Source: Acidimicrobiales bacterium
Lineage (GTDB): Bacteria; Actinomycetota; Acidimicrobiia; Acidimicrobiales; UBA8592
NCBI GenBank assembly: GCA_030740795.1
Contig: JASLWO010000039.1
Span: forward strand, 1-64,000
Direction: 5' to 3'
DNA: 64,000 bases
Shown here: positions 51,535-60,865 of the stretch, piece by piece
How the letters are laid out: every line of letters starts with the position of its first letter
How positions within the stretch are numbered: position 1 is the stretch's first letter
Translations under genes and position numbers: made by a program
The notes under the pieces: model-generated
Database searches by the model: none
The model's input: the letters and a program-made list of their open reading frames with translations, nothing else
What the model was told of the DNA's origin: nothing

Positions 51535-52199
51535 TATTGATCCTCTTCATAGTCGTTGTTTCGCCAAATGATTAACGCAGCGTAATTGTCAATTTCGGGG
51601 TTCGTTATGTAATTAGGTAATGCTTGAACAAGTTCAAAACCATTTTCTAATTGAAATGAAAGCGTTGAGTCATAAATCACTTTATTTCTGACCTTCATTA
51701 TGTATTCGTCAGCTGTCATTTCGTTTTTGTAATCGGCATAACCCGGCATCACTCCCCCAGCTACGATTCCTTTAAGGTTTAATTTTTTGCAAACTGTTTT
51801 CCGGAGGTCATACAATTCTGCCCCTATGCCTCGCCGCCTATACTCGTTTCTGACTGCAATTGATGTTCCGTAATACCAGTTTCCCTCTGGGCGATGTCCG
51901 GAGTCTCCATTGCCGGGCATAATGTCGTGAACGGTGTGTTCAGGATCGTCAAGATTGAAAAAAACCTGTATCCCTAACCCCATAGCCACCGGCGTTTCTT
52001 GATCAAAGCCGACGAATCCACCTTGTGGAAAGTCATTCGTTAGGGTTTCCAGTTCGGCTTGGTCGTAAAGATCTTCGGGGTCTGATGTAGGGAAAGATGA
52101 ACGTTCAAGGTCTTCTAACAATTTTGACCATTCAAGTCTTGGATGCCTGTATTCCAGTCCTGACCGTTCCCCAATCCGGATAATTTCTCCTTTAATCAT
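51534..52199 (-). CDS. GNAT family N-acetyltransferase in the polyamine operon
   Basis: The 221-residue protein has the acetyl-CoA-binding motif A as IAVRNEYRRRGIGAELYDLR, preceded by a beta-bulge region PVAMGLGIQV, and a C-terminal NGFELVQALPNYITNPE. Substrate is not predicted. ATG 52199 overlaps the C45 gene stop by 8 nt as ATGATTAA; an in-frame ATG at 52226 would overlap more. Its place between a C45 amidohydrolase-like gene and agmatinase suggests acylation of a polyamine or a derived amino acid (inference). Confidence 0.8.
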   Translation of the reverse strand: MIKGEIIRIGERSGLEYRHPRLEWSKLLEDLERSSFPTSDPEDLYDQAELETLTNDFPQGGFVGFDQETPVAMGLGIQVFFNLDDPEHTVHDIMPGNGDSGHRPEGNWYYGTSIAVRNEYRRRGIGAELYDLRKTVCKKLNLKGIVAGGVMPGYADYKNEMTADEYIMKVRNKVIYDSTLSFQLENGFELVQALPNYITNPEIDNYAALIIWRNNDYEEDQ

Positions 52200-53286
52200 C
52201 CGCCCATCCAATGAGTTCGTAATCATTTTCTGATGGCTGACCCCAACACGCCCAGAATTCCTTTGTCGCTGGTCGCATTATGGCCGCCCCGCTAGATTCA
52301 ATGAGGTGAGGTTCTACGGGTTTACGACAGATAGCTTCCTGATCTTGAGTCAATTCGACAAGTCTTTGCGTGTCTACCTCCCCGTTTTTTAGTAGCTCGG
52401 TCCCACGATTCAATCTCTTCGTGGAGTTCATAAGAAGGTCCTCTGGGCGTTCAGCTTGTACGGCTTTCGCTGATGGCGTAACCACATGATTCGTGTGTAC
52501 TATCGGGTCGTTGTGCAATTCCTGCACTGGGCGGATTGATGGCATCGCTTCCACGTTGAATCCATTTCCTGCCTTATCCATGATCAAATAATTATGAGCT
52601 CCGGCAAGATCTGCTTCTAGCAGCACTTGCAGTGCTGCATTCGCTGTTTCTTCTTCAAGCATTCCGCGCACTACAGAGGTCCATGTTACGCCTCGCTGGC
52701 CATCTCCACCGGTTAGGTTATTTATCCCTACCGCCACTCCGTACTCGTTCATACCGATCTGACCTAAACATCCCGTAGTTGTGAAGATAATTGCTGCGGG
52801 ACTGTTATCTGGTTGCAACCGTAAAAGCAGAACATGGTCTGTGGCGGTGTCATGCATGTCCCATGTTTGCGCAAGAAACCCAGACCCTCCAGATCGGCTA
52901 TTTGGAACAAGCACTGCGGTGCAGTCATCTTCTTGAAGTTCTGAAGGGATCCCTCCCCCAGTTTCGGCTCGAACTGCATCAACAAAGTCAGTGAAACCAC
53001 CGACAATTATCGCTTCGGCAACTGAGATTCGCGCTCCTTGTGCTAGCGCTGTCAATTCTGCGAATAACTCTTCGTTAAATTCTCTGTGGGCAGAAATCAT
53101 TGATTCTGCTAAGTCATGGATGTCGATTCTCGTCATCGGTGCTCCAGACCACGAACCTGCGGTGACTAGGCTGATCCTATCTTCAGCGTATTGTTGGATT
53201 TCTTCGGCGTATTGGCTTCCGTGCAGGTAGCCGATTGCCTCTGGTGAGCCCTTTGCGTTAAGGATTCGTATTGAAGGGCGTTTCAT
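52192..53286 (-). CDS. C45 family Ntn-hydrolase (acyl-CoA:6-APA acyltransferase-like)
   Basis: C45 enzymes are autoproteolytic amide hydrolases or acyltransferases. The 364-residue precursor has LHGSQYAEEIQQYAED near the start and the cleavage site QEDDCTAVLVPN, placing the N-terminal nucleophile at Cys 122, with FLAQTWDMHD and GCLGQIGMNEYGVAVGINNL downstream as in the AAT family. No signal peptide is seen. The ATG overlaps the aminotransferase stop as ATGA. In this operon a plausible substrate is an N-acylated polyamine or amino acid, but this is inference; penicillin chemistry is unlikely. Confidence 0.82.
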   Translation of the reverse strand: MKRPSIRILNAKGSPEAIGYLHGSQYAEEIQQYAEDRISLVTAGSWSGAPMTRIDIHDLAESMISAHREFNEELFAELTALAQGARISVAEAIIVGGFTDFVDAVRAETGGGIPSELQEDDCTAVLVPNSRSGGSGFLAQTWDMHDTATDHVLLLRLQPDNSPAAIIFTTTGCLGQIGMNEYGVAVGINNLTGGDGQRGVTWTSVVRGMLEEETANAALQVLLEADLAGAHNYLIMDKAGNGFNVEAMPSIRPVQELHNDPIVHTNHVVTPSAKAVQAERPEDLLMNSTKRLNRGTELLKNGEVDTQRLVELTQDQEAICRKPVEPHLIESSGAAIMRPATKEFWACWGQPSENDYELIGWADD

Positions 53287-54512
53287 GCGCTCATTATTTC
53301 GTTAATGGCTTTTGCTGCGGTGTCGATCATCAAATCTGTGTCCTCATCTTGAATGATAAGTGGTGGACAAAAAGCTAACGCTCCGTTAATTGCCCTACAT
53401 ATGACGCCCATTTCTGTCATCCTGTCCCGTATCTGTATCCCCTGCTCAGTTGTGGCCTCTGCGACTTGGCCCGCCCAAATAGCCCCTACTCCACGTACTT
53501 CGCTGAGCAAGCCATCACTTTTCAGAGCATCCAACCCTTGGGAGATTCGGTCACCTACGTGATTGGCTCTTTCTACGAGTCCTTCGCTTTCTATTAAGTC
53601 AATATTAGCGATCGCTGCCGCACATGCAGCGGGGTGCCCGCTGTATGTATAGCCATGCATGAAAACAAACTGGGGGTCAATCTCAAGGAGGTCACAAATT
53701 TCTCTATTGATTAAAACACCTCCCATAGGCTGATACCCGCTAGTTACTCCTTTGGCAAAAGTTATTAGATCCGGTGTGACGTTGTATGTGTCAGCAGCGA
53801 ACCAGTTACCTGTCCTTCCAAAACCTGTTATAACCTCATCAAATACCAGAAGCGCCCCGTTGTCATCGCACAACCGCCGAAGTCCCTCTAGGAAACCATC
53901 AGGTGGGGTGAAAACACCGCCTGCGCCTTGCACAGCCTCAGTAATTACACCCGCTATTTTACTCCCGTGTTCTTTGAAGATCGAAGCAGCCGACTCAATG
54001 TTGGTTGAGTCTATTTCTAAAACGCTGGGGAGTAGATCTCCCCACCCTTCTCGATTAGCAGGTATCCCTTGAAGTGTCGTCCCCCCGACGTTGACTCCGT
54101 GGTATCCGCGCCCTCTTCTGAGAATAATTTGCCGGTCTGGCTCACCTCGTAAAATAGCTGTTTTCCGGATTAGTTTTATAGCTGTATCAACTGACTCGGA
54201 CCCTGAATTGCATAGGAAAACCCGGCCATCAGTGAAGGGAGAAACGGAACGGATGCGTTCAGCAGCTGCGTCAGAGATGCTGCTGCCCATAGGAGCGAAC
54301 GTGTGGTACGAACTCAATGTCTCCAGTTGATCGGTAATAGCTTTAATTAGTTCAGGTCGGTTATGACCTACTTGGCAGTACCAGAGGCTCCCCAACCCAT
54401 CAATGTATTCATTCCCTTTGTCATCCCATACCCGCACTCCTTGTGACCGGACAAGGGTGTGGTATTGATTAGAAGAAGGTTTCGAAAATGGGTGAAGTAG
54501 CGCCGATGTCAT
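53283..54512 (-). CDS. Class III omega-aminotransferase, polyamine operon
   Basis: This is a PLP aminotransferase of 409 residues. Motifs are GLGSLWYCQVGHNRPELI, FLCNSGSESVDTAIKLIRK, the cofactor Asp in LLVFDEVITGFGRTG and the PLP lysine in LITFAKGVTSGYQPMGGVL. It most resembles putrescine- or beta-alanine-pyruvate aminotransferases (SpuC type). As first gene of the run, divergent from the PuuB-like oxidase, it likely acts on putrescine, a derivative, or beta-alanine. The last would supply malonate semialdehyde to MmsA. Confidence 0.87.
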   Translation of the reverse strand: MTSALLHPFSKPSSNQYHTLVRSQGVRVWDDKGNEYIDGLGSLWYCQVGHNRPELIKAITDQLETLSSYHTFAPMGSSISDAAAERIRSVSPFTDGRVFLCNSGSESVDTAIKLIRKTAILRGEPDRQIILRRGRGYHGVNVGGTTLQGIPANREGWGDLLPSVLEIDSTNIESAASIFKEHGSKIAGVITEAVQGAGGVFTPPDGFLEGLRRLCDDNGALLVFDEVITGFGRTGNWFAADTYNVTPDLITFAKGVTSGYQPMGGVLINREICDLLEIDPQFVFMHGYTYSGHPAACAAAIANIDLIESEGLVERANHVGDRISQGLDALKSDGLLSEVRGVGAIWAGQVAEATTEQGIQIRDRMTEMGVICRAINGALAFCPPLIIQDEDTDLMIDTAAKAINEIMSA

Positions 54513-54606
54513 TTATCCTCCGCTTAAGGCAGTTCCGCTAAGACTACCTACTAGATATACCGTGTGCTAGTTTAGCTTCCCCGTAGAACTTGCAGATTGG
54601 GCGGTA

Positions 54607-56016
54607 GTGGAGTTCCATAGCTTTATGACTGCAATTTCGAATGCGCGTCCGGTCAACCTATGGATGGACAACTTGGATGAGGACCTGATTCTTCGGTCTC
54701 CGCTGGAAGGAAACACAACGGCTGATATAGCAATCGTTGGAGGTGGCTTTAGCGGTCTTTGGACCGCTTATTACCTTCTAGACAATGACCCATCTTTGAG
54801 GGTTCTTATCTTGGAAAAGGAATACTGTGGTTACGGGGCTTCAGGTAGAAATGGGGGGTGGTGTGAAGGAGCTCTAGCAGGTGGAACTGATAAATACGCA
54901 AAATGGTCCTCGATGGATGAGGCTCTTCGTTTGGAACATGCAATGTTTGCGACTGTGGACGAAGTGAAACATGTCACTGAATATGAGGGAATTGAATGTG
55001 GTTTCCAAAAAGGTGGGGTAATCAGTTTGGCCCGAAACGAACCACAAGCCAAACGTCAAATAGATGCAATTCAGGTTGCACGATCTAGGGGGTTTGCGGA
55101 TGAGGTCATTCGTTTGCTTGAACCCGAAGAGGCCCGTACGCAGTTAAACGCAACGAATATCCGTTCAGGACTTTTCTTTTCTCCTTCTGCAACCATTGAT
55201 CCTGGCAGGCTTGTTCGTGGGTTAGCTAAGGCAGTGGAGTCACGAGGAGGCAAAATTGTTGAGGGGACAACGGTTCAATCCATCGAAGAGAAAAAAGTTT
55301 GCACCTCTCATGGGGAAGTTACTGCGGAAGTGGTTATTCAAGCGACTGAAGCCTTTACCCGCGATTTAAAAGGGAAAAAACTAGACCTTCTTCCTGTGTA
55401 TTCACGAATGATTGCTACTGAGCCTTTAAGCGATTCTCTTATGTCTGAAATTGGTTTAGAGGGTCGCCCTACTTTCAATGATGGCCGTTACATAGTTATT
55501 TACGGCCAACGCACAGAAGATAACCGGATTGCTTTCGGCGGTCAGGGAAACCCACCGTATCTTTTTGGTTCAAAAATTGATTCCGCTATTGAAGGAAACG
55601 AAATTTCTCATGAAGAGGTTTGGCGTAACTTGATTGATTTGCTCCCGCAACTAAGAGACGTGGCTATAACTCACCGTTGGGGTGGCGTTCTCGCTATTCC
55701 GAGGAATTGGTTACCGGGTATTCGCTTTGAGAAAACTTCTGGGTTGGGGTTCCTAGGAGGTTACGTAGGTGAAGGGGTAGCGGCAGCTAATTTAGCTGGG
55801 AGAACAATGGCTGATTTGGTTCTTGGTTTGGAAACAGATCTTGTTTCTCTGCCATGGGTTGGGGTTCATGCTCGGCGTTGGGAGCCCGAACCGCTTCGGT
55901 GGTTAGGGGTCAGGGCAAGTCGCCGCTTCATGGGTTCAGCCGATATTAGTGAAACACGGACTGGTAAGACGGGGTGGTTAGCGATGAAAGCCGCTCATTT
56001 ACTTAGAGGTGATTAA
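54607..56016 (+). CDS. FAD-dependent amine oxidase, PuuB/DAO family
   Basis: This 469-residue flavoprotein has the dinucleotide-binding motif ADIAIVGGGFSGLWTAYYLL, then CGYGASGRNGGWCEG, typical of PuuB (gamma-glutamylputrescine oxidase) and related DAO-family amine oxidases. The C-terminal HRWGGVLAIPRNWLPGI and GFLGGYVGEGVAAANLAGR also fit. Start is GTG 54607 or ATG 54625. It is transcribed divergently from the polyamine operon across a 94-nt gap. Without PuuA in the window, its substrate may be a different N-substituted polyamine. Confidence 0.83.
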   Translation: MEFHSFMTAISNARPVNLWMDNLDEDLILRSPLEGNTTADIAIVGGGFSGLWTAYYLLDNDPSLRVLILEKEYCGYGASGRNGGWCEGALAGGTDKYAKWSSMDEALRLEHAMFATVDEVKHVTEYEGIECGFQKGGVISLARNEPQAKRQIDAIQVARSRGFADEVIRLLEPEEARTQLNATNIRSGLFFSPSATIDPGRLVRGLAKAVESRGGKIVEGTTVQSIEEKKVCTSHGEVTAEVVIQATEAFTRDLKGKKLDLLPVYSRMIATEPLSDSLMSEIGLEGRPTFNDGRYIVIYGQRTEDNRIAFGGQGNPPYLFGSKIDSAIEGNEISHEEVWRNLIDLLPQLRDVAITHRWGGVLAIPRNWLPGIRFEKTSGLGFLGGYVGEGVAAANLAGRTMADLVLGLETDLVSLPWVGVHARRWEPEPLRWLGVRASRRFMGSADISETRTGKTGWLAMKAAHLLRGD

Positions 56017-56036
56017 CAAAATTGGTTCAATTGGAA

Positions 56037-57338
56037 CTAGTTAAGTGACTTGATTGCCTTGATGATGGTTTCGATTCCTTGATCTATCTCTTCCTCATTA
56101 ACATTTAACATTGGAGTTATTCTGATTACGTTTCCAAATACTCCTCCCTTTCCAAGAAGCAAGCCCATCTCCTTACAAACTTCTAAGAATTCAGCGGCTC
56201 TTTCAGCGTAAGGCTCAATAGGTCCGTCCTTAGATTGGCTTCCTATGATTTCTAATGCGACCATCAGCCCGCGCCCGCGTAAGTCCCCTATCCAAGGAGT
56301 CTCGTCAGCGACAGCCTGCAAACCATCTTTCAGCCGAGTTCCCATCTTCTGAGCGTTGTGTTGCAAATTATTTTCAGTTACTTGCCGGAAGGTTGCTAGG
56401 CCGGCGGCAGCGGAGAGTGGGTTCCCTCCAAATGTGCTGAAGTTCAAAGCAGTAATATTTTCCATGATCTCTGCCCGTGCCACGATCCCTGCAAGAGTGA
56501 TTCCATTCCCGACACCTTTTGCGAAGGTCAACATGTCAGGGATGATCTCATGAGCTTGGTATCCCCAGAAATGCTCTCCTGTCCTTCCCCACCCAGTTTG
56601 AACTTCGTCACTAATAATGAGTGCTCCATAATTTGAAAGGGTTTTGCCCATTTCTCCATAGAAGCCATCTGGGGGGATAGCGAACCCTCCTACGCCTTGA
56701 ATCGGTTCAAAGATAAGACAGGCAATATTTCCTGTGGTCGCGGTGTCAATGATCTGCTGCAGATCCGCTACGCATGCTTCGGTAAGTTTCTCATCGGGAA
56801 TATCTTGAAATGGGCTTCGTAACCTATACGGGCCTTGCACATAATTGACAGAAAGTCCGGAGATGCGTGAGGAAAGCCATGCTGATTGGCTGGTGATTGC
56901 TTGGGTGGCGAAAGTCCGGCCATGGTAGCTGTTTCTCATTGCAAGAATTTCGTTTGAATTCCGGTAGCTTGTCGCGAGCATTAATGCCGTGTCGTTGGCT
57001 TCACTACCTGATGTTGTGAAGAACACTCGTGCGTCGGGGATACCCGAGGCAGCTCCGATTTCTTCGGCGAGTTCTATCATCGGCTCCGAAAGGTACAAGG
57101 TGCTGGTGTGAAGGACTTTGCTGGCTTGTGCTTGTATTGCTTCAGTAACAGCAGGGTTGTTATGCCCGATCATCGTTGTCAACACACCGCCGAAAAAATC
57201 AAGGTACTTTTGACCTTCAATGTCCCACACGTAGCTACCTTCTCCTTTATCTATGGAGATTGGTTTCGCGTAGAGCGGATTCAGGTATGGAGCCATGATC
57301 GCTTCGTAGCGTTGTTGCAGCGAATCATTTGTCGACAT
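56037..57338 (-). CDS. Class III aminotransferase, AGXT2/GABA aminotransferase-like
   Basis: This 433-residue PLP enzyme has FFGGVLTTMIGHNNPAV, FFTTSGSEANDTALMLAT, NSYHGRTFATQAIT, LIISDEVQTGWGRTGEHFWG and PLP lysine in MLTFAKGVGNGITLAGIV. The mix of motifs is closest to alanine-glyoxylate aminotransferase 2 and 4-aminobutyrate aminotransferases. Near a polyamine island, GABA or beta-alanine is a plausible amino donor. It converges on the PuuB-like gene with a 20-nt gap. Confidence 0.87.
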   Translation of the reverse strand: MSTNDSLQQRYEAIMAPYLNPLYAKPISIDKGEGSYVWDIEGQKYLDFFGGVLTTMIGHNNPAVTEAIQAQASKVLHTSTLYLSEPMIELAEEIGAASGIPDARVFFTTSGSEANDTALMLATSYRNSNEILAMRNSYHGRTFATQAITSQSAWLSSRISGLSVNYVQGPYRLRSPFQDIPDEKLTEACVADLQQIIDTATTGNIACLIFEPIQGVGGFAIPPDGFYGEMGKTLSNYGALIISDEVQTGWGRTGEHFWGYQAHEIIPDMLTFAKGVGNGITLAGIVARAEIMENITALNFSTFGGNPLSAAAGLATFRQVTENNLQHNAQKMGTRLKDGLQAVADETPWIGDLRGRGLMVALEIIGSQSKDGPIEPYAERAAEFLEVCKEMGLLLGKGGVFGNVIRITPMLNVNEEEIDQGIETIIKAIKSLN

Positions 57339-57423
57339 TCTCGAACCCTTCTATGAGCGGTTCTTAAAAGGATACGACAGGCGTACGCTGTTTACATATT
57401 GTGTGCGTGTAACTTTTTAGTGT

Positions 57424-58242
57424 TTACCCATTGATTTCAGATTCGAGCCATTCGGCGACGCCCTCATCTCCACATGTTCCAATGACTAGATCTGCCATGT
57501 TTTGCACTCTTGTCTCTGATTGTCCCATAGCGATACCTGTACCAGCCCATTCCAGCATTGACAGGTCGTTCAATCCATCCCCGAACGCTATAACATCTTT
57601 TTGTTTGATTTTGAGATGTTTTGCTAGCCATGCAAGTGCCGTGCCTTTCCCACTTCCAATTGGAAGTAGTTCCATCATCGGAAGTCCCGAATATTGGACT
57701 GCGACGTCAAAATCGTTGCAGACGTCAACCATTATGGAAAAAAGCTCGTCAAGTCTATGAACGTAGTCTTGATGGTAGATCACTAGATCTCTTATCTCAG
57801 GTTTGAGCGCTGAAACAATGTCGCCAACGATTTGGTCTGGGAGGATTTCTATCCCTGGCGGCATCGCATTGGCTACTCCGGGTTCTCCGACTATTCCCTT
57901 ATTAATTCCTGCTCCTATGGCTACTCCGTCAACTCTTTCTCGTATTGTTAACACCAGTTCCTTCGCGGTTTCCAAAGAGATCTGTCTTGCATATACGAGT
58001 TTTCCCGAACGATCGTAAACTTCTGTCCCATTGGTACAAAGGGCGTATTCCACACTCGGGATTTGGTTGAGGAGATTTGTGAGTGCCCGCCAGTCCCGAC
58101 CTGTCGCCAACGTGGTAACTGCTCCCGCTTCTTTCGCTGCTAATAGTGCGTTAATTGTTCTGCCGGTGAGTTCCCCTCGGTAATTTAACAGAGTCCCATC
58201 TACATCAAAGGCTAGAAGTTTCCCCTCAAATGCGTTGTTCAA
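57424..58242 (-). CDS. Cof-type HAD phosphatase
   Basis: This 272-residue HAD-superfamily phosphatase has motif I LLAFDVDGTLLNY, motif II/III region TTLATGRDWRALTNLL and motif IV VIAFGDGLNDLSMLEWAG with the type IIB cap, as in Cof/YbiV sugar-phosphate phosphatases. It lies 31 nt downstream of the GH4 gene on the same strand, so it may dephosphorylate a sugar phosphate from that pathway, though the specificity is unknown. Confidence 0.87.
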   Translation of the reverse strand: MNNAFEGKLLAFDVDGTLLNYRGELTGRTINALLAAKEAGAVTTLATGRDWRALTNLLNQIPSVEYALCTNGTEVYDRSGKLVYARQISLETAKELVLTIRERVDGVAIGAGINKGIVGEPGVANAMPPGIEILPDQIVGDIVSALKPEIRDLVIYHQDYVHRLDELFSIMVDVCNDFDVAVQYSGLPMMELLPIGSGKGTALAWLAKHLKIKQKDVIAFGDGLNDLSMLEWAGTGIAMGQSETRVQNMADLVIGTCGDEGVAEWLESEING

Positions 58243-58273
58243 TTTCTAATCCTTACGTTATGCATTATTTAGT

Positions 58274-59611
58274 TCATCTAAGTTCTGTAGGAATCATATT
58301 CCCATGAGCGGAGAGCATTTCGTCAACGAGTTCCCAGATTTGTTCAAGGCTCAACTCTGCACTCGTATGCGGGTCAACCATAGCTGCATGATAAACGTGT
58401 TCCCTGTTGCCTTTTAGAACTGCTTGCACTGTTAAAGATTGCACGTTGACATTGGTTTGGATCAAAGCAGCTAGTTGCGGAGGTATTTCTCCGATAGTCA
58501 TTGGTTTGATACCGGAATCATCTACTGTGCAGGGCACTTCTACACAGCAATCTGAAGGCAGGTTTGTTATTAGGCCCTGATTGGGGACATTAGCGTTAAA
58601 GATTCTAGATGTGCCTGTTTCAATGCTGTGAATAATGCCGGCACCGTATTCATTGCTTGTCTGAACGTGAAGATCTTTTGTTGAGTCTTCAAGGTCGGAT
58701 CGTAGTTTTTCCCAATGTTGGATTTGCTGTTCACATCTTCTTGGGTACTCGTCTAAGGGAATTTCGAATTGTTTGATGAGGTCTTCACGGCCTTTCTTTA
58801 TGAACCATGGGACGTATTCAGCGAAATGTTCACTTGATTCGGTGACGAAATACCCGATTCGTTCCAGAACTTCATACCTCACAGCATCCGAGAGTTGAAC
58901 TCCTCCCGGTAGTTCCCGATATGGAATTTGGGATCTCCCGCGTTCTCTGACGCGTGGATAGAGATCGATAGGAACGGCACCGTTTAGTTCCTCCAACTGA
59001 AGGAAGAACGACATGTGGTTGATCCCAGCCACAAGATATTGCATCTGGTTAAGGGGCACGCCAATGTCTTCAGAGATTTGAGTAGCTGTGTGTTGGACGC
59101 TGTGGCAAAGCCCGATGGTCTTAATGTCAGATACCTCTGCTATCGCCCAGCAAATCATCGCCATTGGATTCACGTAGTTGAGCAGCAACGCATCAGGGCA
59201 TAAATCCTCCATATCTTTCACAAGGTTGACCATGACTGGAATCGTTCGGATTCCACGCATGATTCCACCTATCCCGAGAGTATCTCCAATTGTTTGCCTG
59301 AGACCATATTTTTTGGGGATTTCAAAATCAATGACCGTTGAAGGTTCGTACCCCCCTATTTGAAACATAGTGATGACATAATCGGCGCCAACCAGTGCTT
59401 CGGCCTGATTTGTAGTTCCAGTAATCACAGACGCTGATCCGAGTTTTTCACGGATTCTTCCAGCTACGACCATGCTGGTTGAGAGTCTTTGCTCGTCAAT
59501 ATCAAACAACATTATTTCCGATGAATTTAACTCCGGCATGGAAAGAATATCTACGAGGAGGTTCTTAGCGAAGACAGTGCTTCCAGCACCGACAAAAACG
59601 ATCTTTGACAT
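58274..59611 (-). CDS. GH4 alpha-galactosidase/alpha-glucosidase
   Basis: GH4 enzymes hydrolyse glycosides by an NAD- and manganese-dependent redox elimination. The 445-residue protein opens with IVFVGAGSTVFAKNLLVDIL (NAD site) and has YVITMFQIGGYEPSTV, LLNYVNPMAMICWAI, GLCHSVQHTATQI with the metal-binding Cys/His, and VAGINHMSFFLQLEEL. This set resembles MelA-type alpha-galactosidase. Divergence from galactokinase across a 91-nt gap supports galactoside as the substrate. No cognate sugar transporter is in the window. Confidence 0.9.
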   Translation of the reverse strand: MSKIVFVGAGSTVFAKNLLVDILSMPELNSSEIMLFDIDEQRLSTSMVVAGRIREKLGSASVITGTTNQAEALVGADYVITMFQIGGYEPSTVIDFEIPKKYGLRQTIGDTLGIGGIMRGIRTIPVMVNLVKDMEDLCPDALLLNYVNPMAMICWAIAEVSDIKTIGLCHSVQHTATQISEDIGVPLNQMQYLVAGINHMSFFLQLEELNGAVPIDLYPRVRERGRSQIPYRELPGGVQLSDAVRYEVLERIGYFVTESSEHFAEYVPWFIKKGREDLIKQFEIPLDEYPRRCEQQIQHWEKLRSDLEDSTKDLHVQTSNEYGAGIIHSIETGTSRIFNANVPNQGLITNLPSDCCVEVPCTVDDSGIKPMTIGEIPPQLAALIQTNVNVQSLTVQAVLKGNREHVYHAAMVDPHTSAELSLEQIWELVDEMLSAHGNMIPTELR

Positions 59612-59702
59612 TACCGCTAATTTAGACGCGGTTACTACCGCCCATAAAGTTTAGAAGCCGGTTTGGTTTCCGTTTTTAAAGCCACTGGAGGACAATAGGG
59701 AC

Positions 59703-60857
59703 ATGTACGAATCCGATGCATTAATTTCCAAAGCTCAAAAAGAGTTCCGGACTTACTTCAAAGAGGAGCCCGCTTTCGTTGTACGCTGCCCTGGGCGAGT
59801 GAACCTTATCGGCGAACACACCGACTACAACGACGGATTCGTCCTCCCTATAGCGCTTCCCTTCTCTACAGTTATTGCAGCTTCCCCATCTTCCTCTGAT
59901 CTAGTTTCAGCCCATTCCGAAGGTTTCGGACCCGCACAATTCTCGCTTTCAGAGGCTCCACAGAAATCAGTTGGGTGGAGTCGGTACCTGCACGGAATGG
60001 GAGCTTTCCTTCGCCGTTCTGGAATTGCTGTCAGAGGATGGAACGGGTATATCTGTTCAGATATACCCGCAGGAGCCAACTTGTCTTCATCAGCAGCCCT
60101 CGAAATGGCGGCAGGTATGACTTTCAAGACAATCGCTGAAGCAGATATTCCACTGATGGAAATAGCAGCCATTGGGAAGGCTGTTGAAAATGAACTCATG
60201 GGTGTTCGATCGGGGATCATGGACCAGCTTGCATGCGCGTTCGCTGAAGCCGGCTCGGCTTTGCTCATTGATTGCCAGTCTTTAAATCTGACTCTCGTTG
60301 AACTTCCGAAAAGCGTTTCGGTCGTGGTGATGGACACGGGAACCAGGCGTGATTTGTCTGAAACTGCGTATAACGACAGAAGAGAAACCTGTGAAAGAGT
60401 TTCTGCTTCTCTAGGTGCTGCTTCATTGCGCGAGTTGTCTTTAGAGGACCTTGCTTCTTTAGGGTCCGTAGACGAAATTGGTTTACGTAGAGCCCGCCAC
60501 GTTATTACAGAAAACCAACGAGTCCTTGACTTGGTTAAATGCTTAGAAGGGAACGCATTAGAACTGACCGGAGAAATCTTAAATGCCAGTCACGAAAGCT
60601 TACGGAACGATTACGAGGTTTCAGGCCCAGCTTTAGACAAGATCGTGGAAATCGCTCAAAACGTAACAGGGTGTTATGGAGCGAGAATGACAGGAGGTGG
60701 GTTCGCAGGCTCAGCTATCGCGCTCGTTGACACCTCACATGTAGAGCGCTTCTGTGAGGAGGTCTCTGATTCGTTCGAAGTTCCTGCTGGCCAACCAGCG
60801 GAAGCCCCCACGGAATTGTATGCCGTGGAAGCTTCTGCAGGTATTTCAGTTCTTTGA
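59703..60857 (+). CDS. galK: Galactokinase
   Basis: GalK phosphorylates galactose at C1 for the Leloir pathway. The 384-residue protein has the GHMP-kinase signature set: substrate motif RCPGRVNLIGEHTDYNDGFV near residue 30, ATP-binding PAGANLSSSAALEMAAG around 120, catalytic-base region VRSGIMDQLACAFAEAG and C-terminal GARMTGGGFAGSAIAL. ATG 59703 is preceded by a GGAGGACAATAGGGA leader. galE and galT are not in the window. Confidence 0.94.
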   Translation: MYESDALISKAQKEFRTYFKEEPAFVVRCPGRVNLIGEHTDYNDGFVLPIALPFSTVIAASPSSSDLVSAHSEGFGPAQFSLSEAPQKSVGWSRYLHGMGAFLRRSGIAVRGWNGYICSDIPAGANLSSSAALEMAAGMTFKTIAEADIPLMEIAAIGKAVENELMGVRSGIMDQLACAFAEAGSALLIDCQSLNLTLVELPKSVSVVVMDTGTRRDLSETAYNDRRETCERVSASLGAASLRELSLEDLASLGSVDEIGLRRARHVITENQRVLDLVKCLEGNALELTGEILNASHESLRNDYEVSGPALDKIVEIAQNVTGCYGARMTGGGFAGSAIALVDTSHVERFCEEVSDSFEVPAGQPAEAPTELYAVEASAGISVL

Positions 60858-60865
60858 TTCGTTAT

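Noticed and set aside
52192-53286. Reading the C45 gene as a beta-lactam biosynthesis acyltransferase
   Set aside because: No penicillin biosynthesis genes are present and the operon is devoted to polyamines; the family is broad.
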